Shown piece by piece: positions 16,801-25,324 of a stretch of 64,000 nt of DNA. Every line of letters starts with the position of its first letter. The stretch's first letter is position 1. The DNA is from GCA-002050365 sp038235165. Lineage in GTDB: Bacteria > Acidobacteriota > Blastocatellia > Pyrinomonadales > Pyrinomonadaceae. The notes beneath the pieces were generated by a model. That model saw only the letters and a list, made by a program, of their open reading frames with translations. It made no database searches and was not told the origin of the DNA. The position numbers and the translations under genes are program-made. Location of the stretch: the NCBI GenBank assembly GCA_038235165.1, contig JBBSUG010000004.1:124001-188000 (forward strand), written 5' to 3'.

Positions 16801-19654
16801 CCGACCGCATCGAACGCAGAAAAGATGCCTGATCGTACGGGTTTTCGCGCTCGGACTGTGCGGCAGTCGTCCATTCAAGCAGATTTTTCCGCGAAATGAA
16901 TTTGCGGTAGAGTGTTCGCGTGACCGCATCAGTTTTCAAATACGCCTGATGCGCGATGGACGCGCCTGCCAGCAAAACCTGCGCCGTGTTGGTGCGAATG
17001 TCGCCCCACAAACTCCAAAAATGACTCGTCCACGGAACGCCTTTCGGGTGCGTCAATAAATTGGTTGTCAGATGCGTATAAATCGGGAAAGCCAGTTCGA
17101 TTAAAATGAACAGCGTCCACAAAAAAGGCGAACCGGGAATGATCGTCCACACCGCCAGCAGCCACAAAAAGATCGTCGGCGCGACCAGACTGCGGCGCAG
17201 GTTGTCGAGAATTTTCCAGCGCGCAATGAGCGGCAGATGATTTCTGACCGTTTTGCCGTCGGCGTTTTTAACATACGGGAAAATCCAGCGCGCGATCTGC
17301 CAGTCGCCGCGCACCCAGCGATGGGCGCGTTGGGCGAAACTGTCGTAAAAAGTCGGGAAATCGTCGAGCAGTTCGATGTTTGAAACCAGACCGCAGCGGG
17401 CATATAAACCTTCAAAAAGATCGTGGCTCAAAATCGAATTTTCCGGGACGCGCCCCGCCAGTGATTTCTCGAAAGCGTCAACGTCGTAAAGCCCTTTGCC
17501 GGTGAAACTGCCTTCGCCGAACAGGTCTTGGTAAACATCCGACGAAGCCGTCGTGTACGGGTCAATTCCCGTGTTGCCGGAAAAGATTTGAGCGAATCGC
17601 GAACGCGCCGCACTGGTCAAGGAAATGCTCACGCGCGGCTGCAAAATGCCGTAGCCTTCGGTGACGCGCTTTAATTTTTCGTCGAAATGCGGACGATTGA
17701 GCGGATGAACGGCAATGCCGATCAGTTTTCGCGCCGCATCGCGCGGAAGCTGCGTGTCGGAATCAAGCGTGATGACGTATTTTATTTGTTTGAGAAACTT
17801 TTTGTCCGCCGCTTCGCTGACAAAGCTCGTCTTTTTCGCGCCGCGCAGCAAAGCGTTAAATTCCTGTAATTTACCGCGTTTACGTTCCCAACCCATCCAT
17901 CTGCGCTCGCTTTCGTTCCATAACCGGCGGCGCAGAAAAACGTAAAACTTCCGGTCGCTGCCTTTATTGTGTTTCTCGTTCAGGATTTCAACGCCGCGCA
18001 TCGCCGCGTCGAAAATCTCGTCGTCGAGCGGCATTTCTTCGGTTGGTGCGTCCGTAAAATCGCCGAGCAGTGCAAAATACAAATTTTTGTCCTGATTGGC
18101 GAGATAGTAAACTTCCAGTTTTTCGAGCAGTTCCCGAACTGCCGCCGCGCTCGAAAAAAGAGTCGGGACAACGACCATCGTCCGCGCCTCGTCCGGCACT
18201 GCCGCCGCCGTATCCATCTGCGGCAAAACGCGCGGCGGAATAAAAATCGTAAAATCGAAATTTAGAACGCTCAACGCCAAATCGCTGACCGGAATGAGCG
18301 AAAGCACGGCGAACAAAACAAGCAGCGGCAGACCCGCCCCGAAATGCGCCGCCGCGCTGATGAGCAAAATTAAAATCAGTATTGTCAAAAACCCGGTCAA
18401 ACCGAGATAAACGGCGGTCGGGTAATTTACGACAAATCGCTTGACCGATTCGGCAAGACGCGGGCGATAGCCGAATTCATTTTCGAGTTCGGTGAGTCCG
18501 TCGCCGATCAAATAATAGCCGATGTGTGAATGCCGCTGGTCTTTCGGATACGCTTTGTGCGCTTTTTTCGATAGTTCGACGACGTTGCGACCGACTTCCA
18601 ATTCGTCCGATTTTGTTCGTTTAGCGACGCGTTCGATCACGTCGCGGTAACGGTCGCGGGTGACAAAATCCATTCCCGCGTAGATCTTCGCCGCGTCCCG
18701 TCTCAAAATCGGGTCAATCAAACTGACGCTCTCGAAAAAATCGCGCCAGTCGAGCGTTGAAAGCAGACGCATACTCGTGATGATATTGCCGACCGTGATC
18801 TGCATCGCCGCCTGCCGCTGGTGTTCCAATCGAACGATTTGTTCGCTGCTCTCGTTTTTCTTGGCAAGCTGCTGTTCCAGCCAGTCGAACGCCGGATTGA
18901 TGGACGGGTCTTGTTCACGCAGACGGAGGGCAAGCTGCGCGATAAAAGCGTGACCGAATTTTTTGCGTTTTCCCAAATTTTCAGCCATCATCGGCATTAT
19001 CTCGTCCGGCTGATTTTCGGCGAGTTTGAGCAGGTTGTCGGCGAGTGCGTCGGCTGCGTCGCGTTCGCCGCGGGCAGTGACGATGAGCTGCGCCAATCGC
19101 CGCAAATTCTCGACCAGTGCGACCCGCAGCGTAATTGCCGTCGCCCACAATTCGCCGATGGTCAGCGGCGTAACTTTTTGATACGCCGCCAGAAAGCGTT
19201 CGAGCGTTTCGGATTCCAGACGACTGTCGGTGTGCGCGATAATCGCCAGCGCGACGGCGTAAATGCGCGGATATCCGGCGAGTTCGCCGCCCGTCAGTTT
19301 CGGCAGTTCACGGTAAAAACTGCGCGGTAAATCTTCCCGAACTTCGCGTAACTGCTCTTCGACGATGTGGAAATTGTCAATCAGCCATTCCGCCGCCGGC
19401 GAAATAGCGCGTCCGCTGCGAATCGCCTCCGCCAGCGAACCATACGCCGCCACGAGAACTTTCCCGTTATCATCGAGACGCGGCAGCAGCTTGCGAAAAG
19501 TTTTCGGCTGGGCGATATTTCGGTGATCTTCGGCAAGCGGGACGGCGAACTGCTCGAGCCGTTCGACGCTGAACAATTCGCCGCGAATCGGCTCGTTGTC
19601 ATTGCTCCTCGTGTTTAGAAAGGTTCTTATTTTGAGTTCTGAAAATTTTTTCAT
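10853..19654 (-). CDS. ndvB: Cyclic beta-glucan synthase-like giant membrane protein (NdvB/ChvB type)
   Basis: 2933 residues, the usual size for NdvB. Order: soluble N-terminus (1-400); membrane helices (about 410-470); glycosyltransferase family 84 domain (about 490-860) with PTLFSS, LDSDTQLPRDAA, GEGSFTGKGLYDVDAF and the QRAHRWVRGDWQ acceptor motif; further membrane helices (about 820-1010); a glycoamylase-like region (about 1040-1600, ending in MAHHQGMILVALDN); two GH94-type carbohydrate-binding beta domains; and a C-terminal GH94 phosphorylase-like domain (about 2420-2860) with GFRDQLQDVM and the catalytic-acid motif GDWNDGM (about 2608). The protein makes cyclic beta-1,2-linked glucans from UDP-glucose at the inner membrane and adjusts their length with the GH94 part. 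Such glucans serve periplasmic osmotic balance. The linkage in this organism is not proven by sequence. No cgt/ndvA-type exporter is in the window. Confidence 0.93.
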   Translation of the reverse strand: MKKFSELKIRTFLNTRSNDNEPIRGELFSVERLEQFAVPLAEDHRNIAQPKTFRKLLPRLDDNGKVLVAAYGSLAEAIRSGRAISPAAEWLIDNFHIVEEQLREVREDLPRSFYRELPKLTGGELAGYPRIYAVALAIIAHTDSRLESETLERFLAAYQKVTPLTIGELWATAITLRVALVENLRRLAQLIVTARGERDAADALADNLLKLAENQPDEIMPMMAENLGKRKKFGHAFIAQLALRLREQDPSINPAFDWLEQQLAKKNESSEQIVRLEHQRQAAMQITVGNIITSMRLLSTLDWRDFFESVSLIDPILRRDAAKIYAGMDFVTRDRYRDVIERVAKRTKSDELEVGRNVVELSKKAHKAYPKDQRHSHIGYYLIGDGLTELENEFGYRPRLAESVKRFVVNYPTAVYLGLTGFLTILILILLISAAAHFGAGLPLLVLFAVLSLIPVSDLALSVLNFDFTIFIPPRVLPQMDTAAAVPDEARTMVVVPTLFSSAAAVRELLEKLEVYYLANQDKNLYFALLGDFTDAPTEEMPLDDEIFDAAMRGVEILNEKHNKGSDRKFYVFLRRRLWNESERRWMGWERKRGKLQEFNALLRGAKKTSFVSEAADKKFLKQIKYVITLDSDTQLPRDAARKLIGIAVHPLNRPHFDEKLKRVTEGYGILQPRVSISLTSAARSRFAQIFSGNTGIDPYTTASSDVYQDLFGEGSFTGKGLYDVDAFEKSLAGRVPENSILSHDLFEGLYARCGLVSNIELLDDFPTFYDSFAQRAHRWVRGDWQIARWIFPYVKNADGKTVRNHLPLIARWKILDNLRRSLVAPTIFLWLLAVWTIIPGSPFLWTLFILIELAFPIYTHLTTNLLTHPKGVPWTSHFWSLWGDIRTNTAQVLLAGASIAHQAYLKTDAVTRTLYRKFISRKNLLEWTTAAQSERENPYDQASFLRSMRSAIILTVISFALILWLRPAALIVAAPFLLAWLLSPLIMYRISRPAKTERVKLSPVQIQTARLIARRTWRFFETFVGDDDNWLPPDNFQEDPEPVIAHRTSPTNMGMLLLSTVAAHDFGYLGTLELTERLRFTFDTLEKLEKYRGQFYNWYDTQNLAPLNPRYISTVDSGNLAGHLLAVKQSVLEITGKNLFDTRIVEGLTDTVLLMREEAAQINVVRQRTSSVTIKDLLKEIDDCAEILKTPPDAAVQSWKKMLESLQTQSLIITDMTSALAQEHGDLHYKELRFWSADLLYQTRAYLRDIETFFPWNNADYLKLEETVSRDFPDLQNDWNEIGGFLKLFPSLAELTEIYEAVQIRLMSLKENIRVKNGQIDLSAFESFANSVRTAAIIAANTLAELNEIALKSDQLVEEMDFGFLLDKKRKVFVIGYNVDAEKPDNSFYDLLASESRLASFVAIAKGDAPQEHWFRLGRALTPVDGSRALISWTATMFEYLMPILIMRDYDKTLLDETYKAIVARQIEYGAKNKVPWGVSEAAYNARDLQFNYQYAPFGIPGLGLKRGLSEDLVVSPYSTALAAQISPLPALENFQTLAKNGVMGRFGFYESVDYTPERLPPNTDFAIIKAFMAHHQGMILVALDNLLHDNVMQQRFHSEPLVQATELLLQERVPGGVAAHHPRAEEVLSGRVVRQLSGRVTRIFDTPNLPTPRTQILSNGKYSLMMTAAGGGYSMCGDLAVTRWSEDATCDDRGAFIYLRDVSTGTVWSSGFQPTRRISKKYEAAFSEDKIVITRSELGLTTRTEIIVSPEDNAEIRRVSISNQSSRVREIEVTSYAEIVLVTPAADAAHPAFSNLFIETEFYAAENSLIAKRRPRAEKDKPVWAIHTMATEGETVGAVQYETDRARFLGRGHNTFDPLAVVEDRPLSNTVGAVLDPIFSLRRRVVIKPHQTVSISFSTAVAESIEEAQRLADKYHDPSTFEREAALAWTRSQVEMRHLNLDPEVAHLFQRLAARILFSDPSLRPRPHVLAMNTKAQTNLWAYGISGDFPIVLVRINNIDDLPSVRQLLQAHEYLRLKNLKFDLVILNDHPPSYIQSLQDELVRLIQTSNESPLLDKNGGIFLRRADQVPEADLILLQTVARAVIVTERGNFSDQLLRKPVESELPKNFNARSYAHSYPEPTAALPDLTFFNGLGGFAQEGKEYVTLIGEKQWTPAPWLNVIANENAFGFQVSETGAGFTWSVNSRENKITPWSNDPVSDPPGEIIYLRDEETGTTWTPTPLPIRETEPYAVKHGQGYSIFEHLSHGIAQELMMFVPLAEPVKISLLRLHNRTNRKRTLSLTYYNELVLGFRRSVNAPFIITEIDEESGGILAKNPYNNEFAERIAFAAISEKVSSATCDRKEFIGRNKSLNNPEALRRENLSGRSGAGLDPCAALQTVIELEPNETREIVFLLGETGTKEEALKIISRFRNLAAAKEEFEKVIKYWDELLGTITVRTPDAALNTIVNRWLLYQSLVCRIWARSAFYQSGGAYGFRDQLQDVMSLVYAQPEIARAQILRAAARQFKEGDVQHWWHPPTGRGVRTRFSDDLLWLPFVTSFYIKITGDKAILDEQVTFIEAPLLSPDVHESYMQPSVSEETATIFEHCARTIDRSLAVGVHGLPLMGIGDWNDGMSSVGDEGKGESVWVGWFLLNTLADFVPFCAEREETKRETEYVKHIEELKTALDENAWDGDWYRRAYFDDGTPLGSVQNEECRIDSIAQSWSVISGGANPNKAARAMASVDEYLVKRGDGLVLLFTPPFDKSALEPGYIKGYLPGVRENGGQYTHAAIWTLIAFAMLGDGDKAGELFALLNPISHASTRAGLHRYKVEPYVAAGDVYAQSSHTGRGGWTWYTGSAGWIYRAAIENMLGFQLTENKFLKIEPCIPRGWRDFEITYRRNETIYEIKVENPLGVNRGVAKMQMDGEIITDKIILLADDRQTHRVIVTMGAIK

Positions 19655-20037
19655 TGTTGCCTGTTTAATTCTATTTGGTCTATTTTATACATTTTCAGAG
19701 ATTTAAGTAAAAAATATCGCTTTCGATTTTTGCGCCGTCCGCGCCGAGTCGCCGAGATGCTTTGAAAAAATAATCTTGATTGACAACCGATGAACGATTT
19801 CGCCGGTAGAAACTTTTGTTTTGCTTCGGCTAAATCTAATTTCACCGCGTCTAATACGGCTAGAAATATTATTTACAAAATTTCTTCAATTCGTTTAACT
19901 TTAACTTGTATTTTATGAGTGTTCTTCTGTACACTGTTTGAACAAACGTGATTAACGGTGTTTTTCCGATCTGCCGTTAAAAGTTGACTCCCTAAAAATC
20001 AAAAAAGTTTGGCAGGAAAATCTAGGAGGAAAGGGTT
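19655..20037. other. Divergent intergenic region between ndvB and the DUF1800 gene
   Basis: 383 bases holding the 5' regions of both genes. A very good ribosome site (AGGAGG) lies 8 bases before the ATG at 20038. A weak promoter pair, TTGTAT and TACACT about 18 bases apart near 19913-19942, could serve the DUF1800 gene, followed by a small inverted repeat GTTTG-AA-CAAAC. A 64-codon minus-strand open frame at 19651-19845 overlaps the ndvB start and looks non-coding. Confidence 0.45.
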
Positions 20038-22206
20038 ATGAAGAGCAGAAAACCGCGCGTCGTGTGGCAGATTTTAAGCGCAAGTTTCTTAGTGTTTCTG
20101 TTGGTATTCCCGATTTTGGCGCAGCAAGACCCGAATCCCGATTCACCGACACCAGTTTTAATCAGTGAACCGGATTCGACGCGGGCATTGACGGCTTCAG
20201 CCGACAATCTTTTGAGCGGAAGTTCGTTCGGCGGAAAAAGTCGAAAAGTCTCGCCTAATTCAAAAATCGTTTTGTATGTAACGAATTTGGATTTAATGGA
20301 AGACGAAGGAGCCGATGCTTTTCGCGTTGATATCGAAGACGCGGCGGGAAAACATTACCGCTTTCCGGTGCTGGATGTTCAGCCGGTCAAAGGGCAGGAA
20401 TGGATTTACGCGTTGACCGTGCAGCTCAAGGACGAGTTCGGTTTTTGGGTGCAGCCGTCGCTGAAAAACGATGTGCTGGCAAGCGTCGAATGGCGTGGTT
20501 TGGCGAGCAACCGCGTTCATTTGGGCGGCACCGACAGCAAAAAAGGCTCTCGAATGAAGGACGACGACGGCGCGGTTCCGACTCCGCTGCCGACTTCGCC
20601 GCCGAAAAAAACGACGGGCGACGTTGAACCCAATTATGTCGGCTATCTGTATTCCGGCGACCGCACACGGTTTATGGAACAGGCGACATTTGGACCGACC
20701 GCCGATCTCGATCAAAAAATTCGGCGTTTCGGTCTGCGAACGTGGCTCGCCGGACAGTTCGACGCTTCCTACCCGACTTTTTCTTATCCGAATCTCGCGT
20801 TGATGCCGGGGAATGTTCCAACCGATTGCGATGCTACTTGTCGGCGCGATTTTTATTCGCAGTATCCGCTGCAAAATTGGTTTTACAAAGAAGCGTTTTA
20901 CGGCGACGCGCAGTTAAAACACCGCGTCGCCTGGTCGCTCAGCCAGTTGTGGGTAGTTTCCGGGGTTGACACGCAGCAGGCGAGTTGGATGATCGCGTAT
21001 CATCAGACGCTCTCGAAAAATGCTTTTGGCAATTACCGTAATTTGATGACCGATGTCACGCTGAATCCGGCGATGGGCAATTATTTGAATATGGCGGGCA
21101 GTACGAAAAATAACCCGAACGAAAATTTCGCCCGTGAAATTTTGCAGCTTTTCAACGTCGGTTTGTTTATGCTCAATCAAAACGGCACCTTGCAACTCGA
21201 CGGCAGCGGCAACCCGGTTCCGACTTACACGCAGGATACGGTCAACAATTTCACAAAAGTTTTCACCGGCTGGACGCTTTGCGAGACGACGGCGGTTTGC
21301 CCGAACCGAACACCGGGATCGCCGAACTACAAAGACCCGATGCTGCTCAATCAGAATAACCACGATGTGACTGTAAAAACTTTGCTTGATTACCCGAGCG
21401 CGGTCAGTAAAACCATTGCGGCGGGGCAGAACGGGACGACCGATTTGGCACAGGCTTTAGACAATATTTTTAATCATCCGAATGTCGCGCCGTTCGTCAG
21501 CCGCAATCTGATTCAGCAAATGGTCACGAGCGATCCGACCCCGGCGTATGTCGGGCGCGTCGCGGCGGCTTTTAACAACAACGGTTCAAACGTGCGCGGC
21601 GATATGAAAGCCGTCATTCGGGCGATTCTGCTCGACCCGGAAGCACGCGGCAATGCTAAAACAAACGCGAACTACGGCAAACTCCGTGAACCCGTCCAAT
21701 TAGCGACCAACCTTTTTCGGCAGTTCGACGTGCAGTCTGCTGCCGCCGGTGGACAGAGCGATGGTTATGTCAATCAAATAATTTCCCCGATGGGGCAGAA
21801 CACATTTAATTCACCGACTGTTTTCAATTATTATTCGCCCGAATACACTGTTCCCGGAACGGCTTTAAACGGTCCCGAATTCGGTATTTTAACGACCGGA
21901 ACGGCGATTGCCCGCGCCAACTTTGCGAACACGGTGGTTTTCGGCAAAGTCAATGTGGGAACCAACGCGCCGACCGGCACATCACTCGATTTGTCGGAAA
22001 TGCAGGCGTTAGCCGCCGCCGACACCACCGGAAACCGGCTGGTTGATACGTTGAATACGAAAATGATGCACGGCACGATGTCGGCGCAGATGAAAAATAC
22101 GATTTTAACGGCTGTTCAGGCGGTGGCAATCACGAGTCCGCTGACACGCGCTCAAACGGCTGTTTATTTGGTTGCGACATCGTCGCAGTATCAGGTGCAG
22201 AGGTAA
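20038..22206 (+). CDS. DUF1800 domain protein (secreted)
   Basis: 722 residues with a signal peptide (hydrophobic stretch at 14-30). After a roughly 200-residue N-terminal region with a proline-rich linker (TPLPTSPPKK), the DUF1800 domain spans about 220-720: RFMEQATFGPTADLDQ, the ENFAREILQLFNVG motif, FTGWTL and the C-terminal RDMKAVIRAIL-like helix (GDMKAVIRAILLDPEAR). DUF1800 proteins are exported, of unknown reaction, and are almost always encoded next to a DUF1501 protein, as here (5 bases apart). The pair is thought to act in the periplasm or at the surface, but no substrate is established. Confidence 0.9.
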   Translation: MKSRKPRVVWQILSASFLVFLLVFPILAQQDPNPDSPTPVLISEPDSTRALTASADNLLSGSSFGGKSRKVSPNSKIVLYVTNLDLMEDEGADAFRVDIEDAAGKHYRFPVLDVQPVKGQEWIYALTVQLKDEFGFWVQPSLKNDVLASVEWRGLASNRVHLGGTDSKKGSRMKDDDGAVPTPLPTSPPKKTTGDVEPNYVGYLYSGDRTRFMEQATFGPTADLDQKIRRFGLRTWLAGQFDASYPTFSYPNLALMPGNVPTDCDATCRRDFYSQYPLQNWFYKEAFYGDAQLKHRVAWSLSQLWVVSGVDTQQASWMIAYHQTLSKNAFGNYRNLMTDVTLNPAMGNYLNMAGSTKNNPNENFAREILQLFNVGLFMLNQNGTLQLDGSGNPVPTYTQDTVNNFTKVFTGWTLCETTAVCPNRTPGSPNYKDPMLLNQNNHDVTVKTLLDYPSAVSKTIAAGQNGTTDLAQALDNIFNHPNVAPFVSRNLIQQMVTSDPTPAYVGRVAAAFNNNGSNVRGDMKAVIRAILLDPEARGNAKTNANYGKLREPVQLATNLFRQFDVQSAAAGGQSDGYVNQIISPMGQNTFNSPTVFNYYSPEYTVPGTALNGPEFGILTTGTAIARANFANTVVFGKVNVGTNAPTGTSLDLSEMQALAAADTTGNRLVDTLNTKMMHGTMSAQMKNTILTAVQAVAITSPLTRAQTAVYLVATSSQYQVQR

Positions 22207-22211
22207 AAATT

Positions 22212-23705
22212 ATGACACAGAACCGACGAGAATTTTTAAGAAAATCAGGCTGCGCTCTGGGAATGACGGCACTGGCAACGCAAATCGAACATTTCGGGTT
22301 GATGAGCGCAATGGCGCAAAAGGTTGACGATCAGCAGAACGCACCGGATGCACCGAGCGATTATCGCGCCCTGGTCTGTATTTTTATGCAGGGCGGAAAC
22401 GACGGCAACAATACCGTTATTCCAAATCACAGCGACACTAATTTAAGCAATTACGGCGTTTACAGCGCGGCGCGAAACGCACAGGGATTGGCTATCGCGC
22501 AGAGCGCGCTGCTGCCGATCAGCGTTCCGCGAGCAAATAATTTGACCTATGGGTTGAACCCGAATTTAGGCGCGATGACGCAAAACGGCACGTCCATCGT
22601 TAACAACGGGGTTCACGAATTGTGGGCGCAAGGGAAAATGGCGATTGCGACGAACGTCGGAACGCTGGTCGCCCCGATGACACGGGCGCAGTATCAAGCC
22701 GGTTCGATCAAACGACCGTTTCAGCTTTTTTCCCATTCCGACCAGGTTTCGCAGTATCAATCGGGGCGTTCTGATGCTTTTTCATACACGGGCTGGGGCG
22801 GCAGATTGTCCGACCGGCGCACCTTGTCCGACAATCCCTCTGGCTTGATTCCGATGATTACTTCGATCAGCGGAGCGCAGCTCTTTACCGCCGGACAAAC
22901 GACGCTGCCGATGGCGATTGCCAACGCCGGAACTTCTCTGAGCAGTGTTTTAAATCCGCAGGGTTTCAGCACATCAACGCAAAATCAGGCACGGCTTGCC
23001 GCTTTCAATCAGTTGCGGGCGCAGGATTTGAATTCTGACTACATCAAGGCGGCGAGTCACATCACCGATCAGGCAATTGATGCAAATACGGCGTTAGCTA
23101 CTTTTCAGGAAGTGACCGTCACATTTCCTAATTCGAGTATCGGCAGTCAGCTCAAACAAGTTGCGCGGCTGATTAAAAAACGCACCGATTTAAAAGTCAA
23201 CCGGCAGATTTTCTATGTGCAGGTCGGAAGTTTCGACACGCACGAAGGACAGCTTACCGGACAGGGAAATTTGCTCTTACAATTTAGTCAGGCGGTTCGC
23301 GCATTTTATGAAGAAATGGTCGTGCAGGGCGTTTCAAACAATGTGACGGCATTCACGATGTCGGACTTTTCGCGCACCTTTAATCCGGCAAACTCCGGTG
23401 CCAATGCCGGTTCCGACCACGCGTGGGCAAACCATATGTTCGTGGTCGGCGGCGCGGTTAACGGCGGTAATTTTTACGGCATCAACACCGCCAACGGAAC
23501 GCCGTATCCGACGCTGACGATGAACGGACCGGACGATGCCGACAACGGCACCAATGCCCGCGGACGCTGGATTCCAACGACTGCGGTCGAACAATATGCC
23601 GGAACATTAGCGAATTGGTACGGTTTGAGCGCGGCGGACGTACCCGTTGTCTTTCCGAACATCACCAATTTTGCGACGACCAATCTCGGATTTATGCAGC
23701 CATAG
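22212..23705 (+). CDS. DUF1501 domain protein with Tat signal
   Basis: 497 residues. The N-terminus NRREFLRKSG followed by a hydrophobic stretch is a twin-arginine (Tat) signal, so the protein is exported folded, often with a cofactor or metal. The rest is a DUF1501 domain, distantly related to the alkaline phosphatase/sulfatase fold: VCIFMQGGNDGNNTV at the start, YVQVGSFDTHEGQ in the middle, and MSDFSRTFNPANSGANAGSDHAWANHMFVVGG near the end. The Asp/His residues in these motifs are likely metal ligands. The gene is coupled to the DUF1800 gene, with an AGAGG site inside the end of the upstream gene, and is followed by a terminator. Confidence 0.9.
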   Translation: MTQNRREFLRKSGCALGMTALATQIEHFGLMSAMAQKVDDQQNAPDAPSDYRALVCIFMQGGNDGNNTVIPNHSDTNLSNYGVYSAARNAQGLAIAQSALLPISVPRANNLTYGLNPNLGAMTQNGTSIVNNGVHELWAQGKMAIATNVGTLVAPMTRAQYQAGSIKRPFQLFSHSDQVSQYQSGRSDAFSYTGWGGRLSDRRTLSDNPSGLIPMITSISGAQLFTAGQTTLPMAIANAGTSLSSVLNPQGFSTSTQNQARLAAFNQLRAQDLNSDYIKAASHITDQAIDANTALATFQEVTVTFPNSSIGSQLKQVARLIKKRTDLKVNRQIFYVQVGSFDTHEGQLTGQGNLLLQFSQAVRAFYEEMVVQGVSNNVTAFTMSDFSRTFNPANSGANAGSDHAWANHMFVVGGAVNGGNFYGINTANGTPYPTLTMNGPDDADNGTNARGRWIPTTAVEQYAGTLANWYGLSAADVPVVFPNITNFATTNLGFMQP

Positions 23706-23750
23706 TTTATTTCGTACCGCAGCCCGTCCCGGCTGCCGTAAATTTTCAGG

Positions 23751-23784
23751 AAAAGCGAAAGGTGAAAAACTTTTCGCTTTTTTA
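23751..23784 (+). terminator. Rho-independent terminator after the DUF1501 gene
   Basis: AAAAGCGAAA and TTTTCGCTTTT arms around GGTGAAAAAC, followed by T residues, 45 bases after the stop. Confidence 0.75.
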
Positions 23785-23790
23785 TTTTTT

Positions 23791-24051
23791 ATGAATAGAG
23801 TAGAATTTTTAGAGTTAAGAAAAACATTTACCGCAAAAACGATTGATGAATTGATAGATTTGCTCTCCGATGAAGTTTTACTGACGAGATTTTTGGCGGA
23901 AATGTGTCTGCGCGACGCGACGAATACGTGACTGAACTTTAAACCGGCAGGTTCGCCGGACGAGCGGAAAAAAGCTATCGCCGAATGGCGTGAATGGTGG
24001 AAGGAAAAAGACGGAAAATTTAAGAAAAAATGGGGAAATAGGCATTTATAA
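23791..24051 (+). pseudogene. Small HEAT-like protein gene interrupted by an in-frame TGA
   Basis: An ATG at 23791 opens 46 codons that stop at TGA (23929-23931). The same frame then continues for 39 more codons to TAA at 24049-24051. The first part (EFLELRKTFTAKTIDELIDLLSDE, then RFLAEMCLRDAT) resembles the last helices of a HEAT-repeat (PBS-lyase type) domain. The part after the TGA (FKPAGSPDERKKAIAEWREWWKE) matches the usual C-terminal tail of such proteins (A-I-x-x-W-R-x-W-W). One substitution is the simplest explanation, giving an 86-residue ancestral product. A sequencing error is possible. No selenocysteine element is apparent. Confidence 0.65.
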
Positions 24052-24059
24052 AAACCATA

Positions 24060-25310
24060 ATGCAATACAACACTTTGAAACTCTCGACTAAAATTTTGTT
24101 TCTGCTGTTAATTTTGTCCGTCTCAAATTTCGCGCAGTCGAAACTCGTCCCGAATAAAATCTCGCTCAGAGACGGCAGACAATTCAGCCTGAATTTGCCG
24201 CCGAATTACGAAATAGTTCCAGCGGCGGAGGGTTTGAACCGAGTGCGGTTTTTCGCCAAAGCACCTGACGGCAGAATTTTCGTGACCGATATGTTTGATA
24301 TGAGCGACAACAGTCGGGGTTCGGTTTATATTCTTGACGATTGGAACGCAAAAACAGGCAAATTCGGTAAAGTTACGCAGTTTTTGAAAAATCTGAGAAA
24401 TCCGAACAGCGTCGCTTTTTATACCGACAAACAGGGACAGGATTGGTTTTATCTGGCGGAAACAGACAAACTGACGCGCCGCAAATACACTCGTAATTCA
24501 AACGCACCGACCACCAACAAAGAGGTTTTGGCGACGTTTCCCGATTACGGGTTAAATTATAAACACGGCAGTTGGCATATGACGCGCACGATTGCTTTTT
24601 CGCCTGACGGTAAATTGTATGTATCAATCGGCACGAGCTGCGATTTATGCACGGAGCGAAAAAAAGAAATAGACATTCGCGGCGTGGTTTTAGAGATGAA
24701 TCCGAACGGCGGCGGGCGGCGCGTTTACGCCAGAAACATCAAAAATGCCGTCGGTTTAAAGTGGATTGACAATAAATTTTACGCGACTAATGAAGGCGTT
24801 GACCACCTCGGTTTAGATAACCCCGACGATACGTTTTACGAACTCAAAGAAGGTGCCGATTACGGATGGTCGGGATGCTTCCAAAATCATGGAAAAGTCG
24901 AAGTCGAACCGGCGTATATCAAGAAAAATAAACCGCTGCCCGATTGCAGTTTCGTTCCTGTTTCAAAGGCTTATTTTCCGGCGCACAGTTCGGCACTCGG
25001 TTTCGATTATTTCGACGAAAAAACTTCCGACGAAAATTTGAGAAATTCTTTTCTCGTCGCGCTGCACGGTTCGACCGACCGGAATTGGGCGCGCGGCTAC
25101 AAAATCGTCTCGGTGCGCGACGGCAACCGGCAGCAGGACGTTATCACCGGATTCGTGCAGGGCATCAACACTTTCGGTCGCCCGTGCGATATTATGAATC
25201 TGTCGCCCGACTCGTTTCTGTTCACCGACGACCGGGGCGGCGTTGTTTATTACGTCAGAAGAAAATCCGCTCCCGTCAAAAGACGCAAATCGAACAACCC
25301 CGAATACTAA
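24060..25310 (+). CDS. PQQ-type sugar (sorbosone/glucose) dehydrogenase, copy 1
   Basis: 416 residues with a signal peptide (MQYNTLKLSTKILFLLLIL, cleavage near FAQS). The rest is a six-bladed propeller of the soluble glucose/sorbosone dehydrogenase family: VRFFAKAPDGRIFVTDM, a blade with HMTRTIAFSPDGKLYVSIG, CDLCTERKKE, the NAVGLKW strand, DYGWSGCF, HSSALGFDYF and FLFTDDRGGVVYYV. The family oxidises sugars in the periplasm with pyrroloquinoline quinone, though many members have no proven substrate. The mature protein is closely similar in order and motif to the next gene, so the two arose by tandem duplication. Confidence 0.85.
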   Translation: MQYNTLKLSTKILFLLLILSVSNFAQSKLVPNKISLRDGRQFSLNLPPNYEIVPAAEGLNRVRFFAKAPDGRIFVTDMFDMSDNSRGSVYILDDWNAKTGKFGKVTQFLKNLRNPNSVAFYTDKQGQDWFYLAETDKLTRRKYTRNSNAPTTNKEVLATFPDYGLNYKHGSWHMTRTIAFSPDGKLYVSIGTSCDLCTERKKEIDIRGVVLEMNPNGGGRRVYARNIKNAVGLKWIDNKFYATNEGVDHLGLDNPDDTFYELKEGADYGWSGCFQNHGKVEVEPAYIKKNKPLPDCSFVPVSKAYFPAHSSALGFDYFDEKTSDENLRNSFLVALHGSTDRNWARGYKIVSVRDGNRQQDVITGFVQGINTFGRPCDIMNLSPDSFLFTDDRGGVVYYVRRKSAPVKRRKSNNPEY

Positions 25311-25324
25311 AAAAACTTAAAATT

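Noticed and set aside
23712..23738. Hairpin CCGCAGCC/GGCTGCCG after the DUF1501 stop
   Set aside because: Short, mismatched and without a T-run; the real terminator follows at 23751.
23929..23931. Selenocysteine codon
   Set aside because: No recognisable SECIS stem-loop follows the TGA, and the family has no cysteine or selenocysteine at this place.
24944..25324. N-terminal extension of the second PQQ-type dehydrogenase
   Set aside because: The upstream in-frame part overlaps copy 1 in another frame and precedes a clear signal peptide; the ATG at 25325 is the start.
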